From JAXLYE01 sp046351595 (lineage in GTDB: Bacteria; Myxococcota_A; Polyangia; Palsa-1104; JAEUJZ01), in the NCBI GenBank assembly GCA_046351595.1, contig JAXLYE010000002.1, forward strand, positions 434,001 through 498,000: a DNA stretch of 64,000 nucleotides, given 5' to 3'. Within the stretch, counting starts at the first letter, position 1; the number at the start of each line of letters is the position of its first letter. The position numbers and the translations under genes were made by a program. Below the pieces are notes generated by a model. It made no database searches. It worked only from the letters and a program-made list of their open reading frames with translations, and had not been told where the DNA came from. Shown here piece after piece: positions 58,446 through 64,000 of the stretch.

Positions 58446-59122
58446 GACGCCCGATCGGGCCGATCTGGCCGCGTGCCCGGTTCCGCGCCCGCTGACCCGG
58501 GCTCCTCGTCGAGGCGGCGCAGGGCCGCGCGCCCGGCGCTGCGGTAGATCGCGGCCAGGCGCTCGAGCTCCGAGCGGCGCAGGTGGTACGTGCTGGCGAT
58601 GGCGCGGACGCCGCGCTCACCGACGATGACGTGGCCGATCGCTTCCTCCAGATCGCCGGCTTCGTCGGCGTCTGCCGGGCCCTCGTCCACAAGCGCCAAC
58701 CCGGCGGGCACGCCGCCGGCCACCTGGGCGACGATCAGCGCCAGCTTCGCCGCGCGCTGCAGCCACGGCAGCAGCCGCTGCATCGTGTACAGGAAGATCG
58801 CCTTGGGCGTCACCGCCGCGGCCAGCGCCTCGGCCGACAGCGCGTAGGCGGTGCCCGACAGCACGCCGAGCTGCTGCAGCTCACGCGGCGACAGCTCGGG
58901 CTTGCCGAGCAGCGCGCGGTGCCGCTCGCGCAGGCGCTGCCCCGCCTCCAACAGATCGTCGATGCCGCCGTCGCGCACCAGCTCCGAGATCAGGTGCTCG
59001 CGCGCCTCCTTGACCAGCGGGTGTGTCCAGAGCTCCTCGGGCTTGAGCTTCTCCTTGGCCGCGGTCTCGGCGACCGGGAGCGCGGCGTCCAACAGCCGAC
59101 CGAGCGTGTCCTGCCACTGCAT
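58442..59122 (-). CDS. Helical protein with C-terminal shared module
   Basis: 226 residues with GGAGGCAGCG before the ATG. The first 110 residues are helical (LWTHPLVKEAREHLISELVR, GIDDLLEAGQRLRERHRALL). A hydrophobic segment (about 123-145, AAKLALIVAQVAGGVPAGLA) could be a membrane helix. The C-terminal module (155-204) reads DLEEAIGHVIVGERGVRAIA, YHLRRSELERL and YRSAGRAALRRL, and closely matches the modules of the neighbouring protease-fold and phosphoesterase proteins. It could be an adaptor that brings them to the membrane. Function inferred only from this sharing. Confidence 0.65.
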   Translation of the reverse strand: MQWQDTLGRLLDAALPVAETAAKEKLKPEELWTHPLVKEAREHLISELVRDGGIDDLLEAGQRLRERHRALLGKPELSPRELQQLGVLSGTAYALSAEALAAAVTPKAIFLYTMQRLLPWLQRAAKLALIVAQVAGGVPAGLALVDEGPADADEAGDLEEAIGHVIVGERGVRAIASTYHLRRSELERLAAIYRSAGRAALRRLDEEPGSAGAEPGTRPDRPDRAS

Positions 59123-59138
59123 CGCTGCCTCCTTGCGC

Positions 59139-59438
59139 CTAGCGCGCGGCCCGCTTGAGCTGATCGGCGCCGTCGCTGAGCGCCTTGGCCTGATCGAGGA
59201 TCGTGCTGACCGCGGCGCTGCAGCTCTCCTTCTGCGCGGCGGCGTCCGCGGCCATCGCGTCGCACTTGATCATCGCCGCCGCCTTGCGCAGCGTCTCGGC
59301 CACCGTCAGCGTCGAGGCGGCGTGCTCACCGACGGTCGCGCGGAGCTGCCCGGCGCAGCCGCCAAGCAGCGACAGCCCGATCGAGAGCGCGACCACGGCC
59401 CTTGTCGTCGACGGGCGTGGAGATCTTTGTTCCTTCAT
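59139..59438 (-). CDS. Small lipoprotein of the His-Cys protease operon
   Basis: 99 residues with AGGAGGACTCACG before the ATG. A basic start and hydrophobic stretch end in the lipobox LLGGC (Cys 28). The 70-residue mature part is helical (TLTVAETLRKAAAMI, STILDQAKALSDGADQLKR) with two cysteines that may form a disulphide. It sits between the two protease-fold genes, 20 bases after one and 16 before the next gene, so it is surely co-expressed and links the operon to the envelope. Family unknown. Confidence 0.65.
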   Translation of the reverse strand: MKEQRSPRPSTTRAVVALSIGLSLLGGCAGQLRATVGEHAASTLTVAETLRKAAAMIKCDAMAADAAAQKESCSAAVSTILDQAKALSDGADQLKRAAR

Positions 59439-59458
59439 CGTGAGTCCTCCTGAGGTCC

Positions 59459-61423
59459 CTAGAACAGCGGGGGCTTGCGCCGCGGCGGCAACGGCCCGGC
59501 GCGCCCGGTGGAAGAGAGGAGCTTGGCGATCGCGGCCCGCCCCGCGGCGCGGTAGAGCGACAGCAGCGTCGCCAACTCGGCCGGCTCGGCCGACTCGGCC
59601 GTCGTCGCTGCGCCGCCCGGTCGGGGCGTGTCACCCTGCCCCAGCGCCTGGCGCGCGGCCGCATCCTCGAGGTCGCGCAGCGTCAGCGGCACCGCGCGCG
59701 CAGGCGGCGGCGCGACCTCTCCAAGCGGCGGCGCCTCCGGCGCGACCGGCTCCGGCGCGACCGGCTCCGGCGCGACCGGCTCCGGCGCGGGCGCGGGCGC
59801 GGCGGGCGGCGGGCTCACGCTCGGCGGGTCGGGCCGGGCGGCCTCCTCGGGCAGCGGCCGCGGCAGCCGGGCCGCCGGATCGCCGAGGACGACGTAGCCG
59901 ACCAGGTCCTGGCGCGTCATCCACTGCCGCAGCTGCGCCGGCTCGGTGACGTGGGCGTCTTGGGGGTCTGCGCCCTGGCCCGCGATGAGCGCCACGCGCG
60001 CCTGGTTGTAGCCGCGCAACAGCGCCTGCTCGGCGCGCCGCCGCTTCTGCTGCAGCGCCGCCAGCGCCGGCCCGATCCGCGAGGCCCGCATGAGCGCGCG
60101 CAGGAACACCTCGAAGTGATCGCAGTCGGCCTGGTTCGCGCCGCCCTCGAAGCTGTACGACCACGCCAGGTCGAGGTGGCCGACGAAGGCCAGCGGCCCG
60201 TCCTCGTGCGCCAGCAGCGCCTGCGGCAGCGCCGCGATGAACGGCCGCGCCCCGGGCCCCGGCAGCGAGCGCAGCACCCAGCGCGCCTCGTCGGCAAGAC
60301 CGGGAGCATCGGGCCGGGTCTGCTGCAGCCAGTGGTAGAACTGGCTCTGCGCTGGCGTGCCCGCGCCGTAGCAGGCGAGCATCAGCCAGATGCCGCTGCG
60401 CACGAACGGCGCCGGCTCGGCCAGCACGTCCTCGGCGGTCAGGCGGCGGCTGCGCACGAAGCTCATGGCGCCCTGCAGGCGGCGCTGGTCTTCGCCCCGC
60501 TCCCAGCCGGCGCGCGGGCCGCCGTAGCCGTGGCTGACCGTGAACAGCACCGAGCCGTCGAGCTGCGCCGCGCCGTGGCGGAGCTCGTCGGCGCCGCCGA
60601 GGGCCGCGCTGGCGAGCGGGTTGAGCTCGTCGGGCGCCCCGCTGCGCTCGCGCGCCCGCAGCCGGCCGAGCAGCGGCTCGACGAGCAGCTCGCGGCCCAG
60701 CGAGGTCGCCTCGGTCCCGTCGCTGACGTAGCCGATGCGGATGCGGCGGCGGGGGGCGGCGGCCTCGCGCGAAAGGTCGTCGCTGCGCCCGGCCGCGCGC
60801 ACCACCTTGTCGCAGTAGCGCCGGTAGTCGCCGAGCCGCGGCTCGCCCGCCGGCGTCGAGAAGGCCAGGCGCCCGACGAAGTGGCCGTGCAGCGCCAGCA
60901 CCTGCTGGATCGCCTCGGGCACCTGGTGCAGGTCGCCGAGGATCAGCACGTAGTCCGGGCGCTCGAGCTCGCCGCGGCGCTCACCGATCGGCCGCTCCTC
61001 CTCGAGCACCACGCGCCGGTACCAGGCCGCGGCCTCATCGTCGCAAAGGTGCGGTTCGGCGGGCGCGCGGTAGACGTAGCCGGCGAGCAGCTCGGCGCGG
61101 CTCAGCCCGACCTGCGCCGCCCGCAGCGCGACCAGCGGATCGACGGCCTCGAGCAGCTTCTGCGCGAGCGGCTCGGACGCGGGCACGACCAGGCCCCAGC
61201 GCCGATCGCGCAGCAGCGAGGCGTCGGCGCCAGCGTCGCCGAGCATGGCCGCGCCGGTGCCGTCCTCGAGCGGCCGCAGCGCGGGCAGCGGCGCGCCGCG
61301 CAGCGACTCGACGGGCAGGCCGTGCGGCAGCACCGGCTCGTCGCAGGGATCGTCCGCGCCGCCGCGCGACAGCAAAAGGCGCAGGCCCGGGCCGGGCCCG
61401 GTGTCCGAGCGGCTCACGCCCAT
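59459..61423 (-). CDS. Caspase/gingipain-like His-Cys protease-fold protein (larger paralogue)
   Basis: 654 residues. It parallels the 56658 protein: YVLILGDLHQVPEAIQQVL, FVGRLAF, catalytic His298 in LFTVSHGYGGPRAGW, catalytic Cys351 in WLMLACYGAGTP, FIAALPQALLAHEDGPLAFV and LVGYVVLGDPAARLP. A linker with three APEPV repeats (15-base units at 59741-59785) precedes a diverged copy of the helical module (about 582-636; LTLRDLEDAAARQALG ... LYRAAGRAAIAKLL), which contains an insert. No signal peptide. Its ATG lies one base after the stop of the phosphoesterase gene, so the two are translationally linked. Confidence 0.7.
   Translation of the reverse strand: MGVSRSDTGPGPGLRLLLSRGGADDPCDEPVLPHGLPVESLRGAPLPALRPLEDGTGAAMLGDAGADASLLRDRRWGLVVPASEPLAQKLLEAVDPLVALRAAQVGLSRAELLAGYVYRAPAEPHLCDDEAAAWYRRVVLEEERPIGERRGELERPDYVLILGDLHQVPEAIQQVLALHGHFVGRLAFSTPAGEPRLGDYRRYCDKVVRAAGRSDDLSREAAAPRRRIRIGYVSDGTEATSLGRELLVEPLLGRLRARERSGAPDELNPLASAALGGADELRHGAAQLDGSVLFTVSHGYGGPRAGWERGEDQRRLQGAMSFVRSRRLTAEDVLAEPAPFVRSGIWLMLACYGAGTPAQSQFYHWLQQTRPDAPGLADEARWVLRSLPGPGARPFIAALPQALLAHEDGPLAFVGHLDLAWSYSFEGGANQADCDHFEVFLRALMRASRIGPALAALQQKRRRAEQALLRGYNQARVALIAGQGADPQDAHVTEPAQLRQWMTRQDLVGYVVLGDPAARLPRPLPEEAARPDPPSVSPPPAAPAPAPEPVAPEPVAPEPVAPEAPPLGEVAPPPARAVPLTLRDLEDAAARQALGQGDTPRPGGAATTAESAEPAELATLLSLYRAAGRAAIAKLLSSTGRAGPLPPRRKPPLF
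59741..59785 (-). repeat. In-frame 15-base tandem repeat (APEPV)
   Basis: Three identical copies of CGCGACCGGCTCCGG, encoding the linker before the helical module. Confidence 0.85.
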
Positions 61424-61424
61424 C

Positions 61425-63986
61425 TCAGGCGCCCTCCCCGCGCGGCCGCACCTGCGCCTCCCGCACGACGGTGAGGCCGCGGCCGGGCAGCCACTCGCAC
61501 AGCGCGACGCGGGCGCCGCCCTCGGGGTGCGGCTCGAGCCGGGCCACGTGCAGCCGCCGCATCAGCCCCACGCCTTGGCCGACGGCTTGGCCGCCCGCCG
61601 CGCTCAGCGACGGGTCGCGCCGCAGCGACTCGAGGAAGCGCCGCCAGGTGTCAAGATCCGCGTCGGCCGGCGGCAGCTGCATCAGCCAGATCCAGGTGCC
61701 GGTGTTGACGTAGACGACGTCGCGGTCGCTGTGGAAGCGGGCGGCGTGGGTGTGGCCGAAGATCACGACGTCGACGCCGAACTTGGCCGCCAGGCGCCGC
61801 GACTCGCCGAGCTCGTCGGCGTCGGGAGCGAGGTCGAAGTAGCTCTCGCCGAGGCGGCCGGCGAGGTGGCGGTGGGCCGCGGCGTAGGTGGTCAGGCCGA
61901 TGCGGGCGAGCTTGGCGAGCGCGCCCTCGCGCACCTCGGTGTCGCTGCTCTCGTCGCTACCTTCGCCCTCGTCGCTGCTGGGGGCGGCGAAGCTGCGGCC
62001 GCCGCCGGGGCCGCCCTGCGCGGTGACCGCGTCGACGATCGCCTGCTCCTCGGCCGTGGACAGGCCGGCCTGCTGTACGCGCTCGGACAGCCCGAGGTCG
62101 CCGCCGTCGCCCTCCGGCTGCGCGAAGGTCGCGCTGCGCCGGCTGCGCCGTCGGAAGAGCTGCCACAGAAGGACCGCGGTGTCGCCCTGGAACACCGTGC
62201 GCACGGCCGCCGGGTTGACGGCGAGCGCGGTCAGCACCGCGCCCTGGAAGTCGGGCTTGAGCAGGTCCGCGAAGCGCATCTGGAAGCGCGTCTTCAGCGG
62301 GTTGAGCAGCGTCTTCACCAGCCGCGACCCCGGCGGGTACTCGAAGGCCTGCAGCGCCGCGCCGTCACCGGTGCTCGGCGGCAGGTGCGCATAGTCGAGG
62401 TGGTTCCACGGGTCGTTCTGCTCGCCGTGGGTGACGAGCACGCGGGCGCCGCCGACCTCGAGCACGCCGCCGCTGCGCACGGGATCGTCGCCGCGCTGCC
62501 AGATCAGGCGGGCGGCGATGGCGGGCGGCTGCGCGAGCGCGGCGCGGAAGACCTCCTGGACCTCGCGCAGGCCGAGCTCGGCGTCGTGGTTGCCGAGGCG
62601 GATCACCACCTCGCCGCCGGCGCGCAGGACGCGGCCGAATGCCGCAAAGATGGCCGCGGTCTCGGGGTGGCTGGCCAGGGCGCGGGCGCACGCCAGGGCG
62701 CGCTCGGCCGACAGCTGCAGCGGCTCGGTGTTGAGCAGGAAGTCGACGGTGTCGCCGTTGCAGATGACGCGGGTTGGCTGGCGCGTCGCCTCGCCGTCGA
62801 GCATGCGCACGAGCTCCGCGCCGCCGGCGTACGAGTCGTAGGGGCCGCCGTTGCCCAGGTGCAGGTCGCTGATGATCAGGGTCCGCTCGATCGGGGCGCC
62901 GTCGTCGCTGCTGGCGAAGCTGCGGCCGGTGCCGGGCGCGGCCTGTGTTGTCGCGGCGGGCGCCTCGGTCCCGCTGAGCGCGCCGGCCGATGTCGCCGGG
63001 CCGAGCCGCCCGAGCGCCTGTCGGCCGCCGTCGCTGTAGCGCACGGCCCAGCGCAAGAGCTCGTCGCGCTCGACGCCGGCCTCGCTGGCGATGGCGGCCA
63101 GCGGCCGCGCGCCCAGGAGGACCTCGGCGATCGCGGCCTCGAGCCGCTGCAGGCGCGGATCGATCGGCGCCTCGGGCTCGGCGAGCGTGCGGCTGCGCCC
63201 GGCCGGCGCGGCGACGGTGAGCGGCGCCGCCGTGACGATGTCGGTGCCGGCGATGCGCGCGACCAGGCGGGTGCCGGGCCGGCGCTCGGGGATCGTGACC
63301 GTTGCGGCGGCGCGCTCGCCGTACAGCTCGATGCTGGCGGCGGCCGGGCCGGCGGCGGCCTCGGACAGTCCGTCCTCGACGAGCAGCAGCGGGGCGCGGC
63401 CGATGTCGAGCGGCGTGCCGCGGGCGATGACCTCGACCGACTCGCCAGGCCGCGCCGCGCCCTGGCGGAAGTACAGCTGCACCGGCCCGGGCTCGGGCTG
63501 CTCGTCGGCGAACGCCACCGGCGCGCCGTCACCTTGCGGCTGCGGCTGCGGCTGCGGCTTTCGGGCGCTCGGCGCGTCGCGCGCGGACTCGCAGACGCTG
63601 CGCAGCCGCTCGCGCGTCAGCTCGCTCGGCTCACCGGCCGCGGGCAGTCCGTAGGCGGTCTGGAACGCGACCACCGCGGCGGCCGTGCGCGGCCCGAGCT
63701 TGCCGTCGGCGCGGCCGGGATCCTGATCGATCCAGCCGAGGCGGAACAGGAGGCGCAGCTGCGCCTGCACGAGCGCGATCTCCTCGTGGCCCAGCGTATC
63801 GCTCGCCTGCGCAGGCGTCGGCGCGGGCGCGGACCGGACCAGCGGCCCGGGCGCATCCTGCCCCATCGCGAACAGCGGGATCGTCGAGACGTCGATGCCG
63901 TGGAAGCGCGCGGCCTTCACCCGCTTGACCAGGAGCGGGCGCTTGCGCGGCTTGCGCCGCAGGCCCAGAAGCGGCTTGCTCGCCAC
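61425..63986 (-). CDS. Peptidoglycan-binding/helical-module/metallophosphoesterase protein
   Basis: 853 residues from a GTG at 63986. The frame stays open to the right edge (WDPE precedes) and the start lacks a ribosome-binding site, so the true N-terminus may lie outside. Domains: PG_binding_1 (about 66-128; DGKLGPRTAAAVVAFQTAYG), a beta-rich part (about 165-262), the shared helical module (about 278-329; LEAAIAEVLLGARPLAAIAS, ERDELLRW, GGRQALGRL), and a calcineurin-like phosphoesterase with all metal motifs: SDLHLG (373), NGDTVD (410), GNHDAE (465), VTHGE (518) and GHTHAA (744). A disordered insert (about 615-690) splits the last motifs. The phosphoesterase part resembles LpxH-like hydrolases. 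First visible gene of the operon. Confidence 0.75.
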   Translation of the reverse strand: MASKPLLGLRRKPRKRPLLVKRVKAARFHGIDVSTIPLFAMGQDAPGPLVRSAPAPTPAQASDTLGHEEIALVQAQLRLLFRLGWIDQDPGRADGKLGPRTAAAVVAFQTAYGLPAAGEPSELTRERLRSVCESARDAPSARKPQPQPQPQGDGAPVAFADEQPEPGPVQLYFRQGAARPGESVEVIARGTPLDIGRAPLLLVEDGLSEAAAGPAAASIELYGERAAATVTIPERRPGTRLVARIAGTDIVTAAPLTVAAPAGRSRTLAEPEAPIDPRLQRLEAAIAEVLLGARPLAAIASEAGVERDELLRWAVRYSDGGRQALGRLGPATSAGALSGTEAPAATTQAAPGTGRSFASSDDGAPIERTLIISDLHLGNGGPYDSYAGGAELVRMLDGEATRQPTRVICNGDTVDFLLNTEPLQLSAERALACARALASHPETAAIFAAFGRVLRAGGEVVIRLGNHDAELGLREVQEVFRAALAQPPAIAARLIWQRGDDPVRSGGVLEVGGARVLVTHGEQNDPWNHLDYAHLPPSTGDGAALQAFEYPPGSRLVKTLLNPLKTRFQMRFADLLKPDFQGAVLTALAVNPAAVRTVFQGDTAVLLWQLFRRRSRRSATFAQPEGDGGDLGLSERVQQAGLSTAEEQAIVDAVTAQGGPGGGRSFAAPSSDEGEGSDESSDTEVREGALAKLARIGLTTYAAAHRHLAGRLGESYFDLAPDADELGESRRLAAKFGVDVVIFGHTHAARFHSDRDVVYVNTGTWIWLMQLPPADADLDTWRRFLESLRRDPSLSAAGGQAVGQGVGLMRRLHVARLEPHPEGGARVALCEWLPGRGLTVVREAQVRPRGEGA

Positions 63987-64000
63987 CTCGGGATCCCAGG

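Overview
The window is very GC-rich chromosomal DNA from a Gram-negative bacterium, most likely a myxobacterium-like (Myxococcota/deltaproteobacterial) organism. The grounds are the codon use, many lipoproteins, degenerate eukaryotic-type kinase domains, PilZ proteins, large hybrid histidine kinases, an MCE/Mla lipid transporter, ExbB/ExbD and outer-membrane barrels. No rRNA, tRNA, CRISPR array, insertion sequence or phage gene was recognised.

Left third (1-22500): a cut-off Cys-rich lipoprotein, a 960-base gene-free stretch with degenerate GC repeats, a PilZ protein, a pseudokinase with an in-frame 12-base repeat tract, two lipoprotein hydrolases, an O-antigen-ligase-like membrane protein, surface lipoproteins, the mlaE-mlaF-mlaD phospholipid transport operon, an SDR, an M4 metalloprotease, an outer-membrane protein / ECF sigma factor / small membrane protein operon, a barrel protein, and a degenerate AAA-like protein whose upstream part looks frameshifted.

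Middle (22500-47300): a zinc-ribbon protein, a geranylgeranyl-reductase-type oxidoreductase, a second (zinc-ribbon) pseudokinase, citrate synthase, then a translationally coupled SDR / ETF-alpha-like / ETF-beta-like / acyl-CoA-synthetase-like operon of degenerate enzymes. Next is a four-gene signalling operon (39660 to 33647) with the layout of the Ralstonia phcBSR quorum-sensing locus: MerR-HTH receiver, PhcB-like methyltransferase, six-TM hybrid kinase, receiver-kinase. A nearby XRE-HTH/EgtD-type methyltransferase fusion, murB-ddl, exbB-exbD and a fasciclin protein follow.

Right third (47300-64000): ruvB, a DUF2269 membrane protein, glycyl-tRNA synthetase, a CxxCH plus terpene-cyclase-repeat lipoprotein, a sugar-1-phosphate nucleotidyltransferase, an FG-GAP lipoprotein and two small conserved genes. 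The right edge carries a five-gene operon (63986 to 56658): a PG-binding/metallophosphoesterase protein, two paralogous caspase/gingipain-like His-Cys proteins, a small lipoprotein and a helical protein. Four of the five share a roughly 50-residue helical module. This operon is the best candidate here for an undescribed system; the phcBSR-like operon is second.
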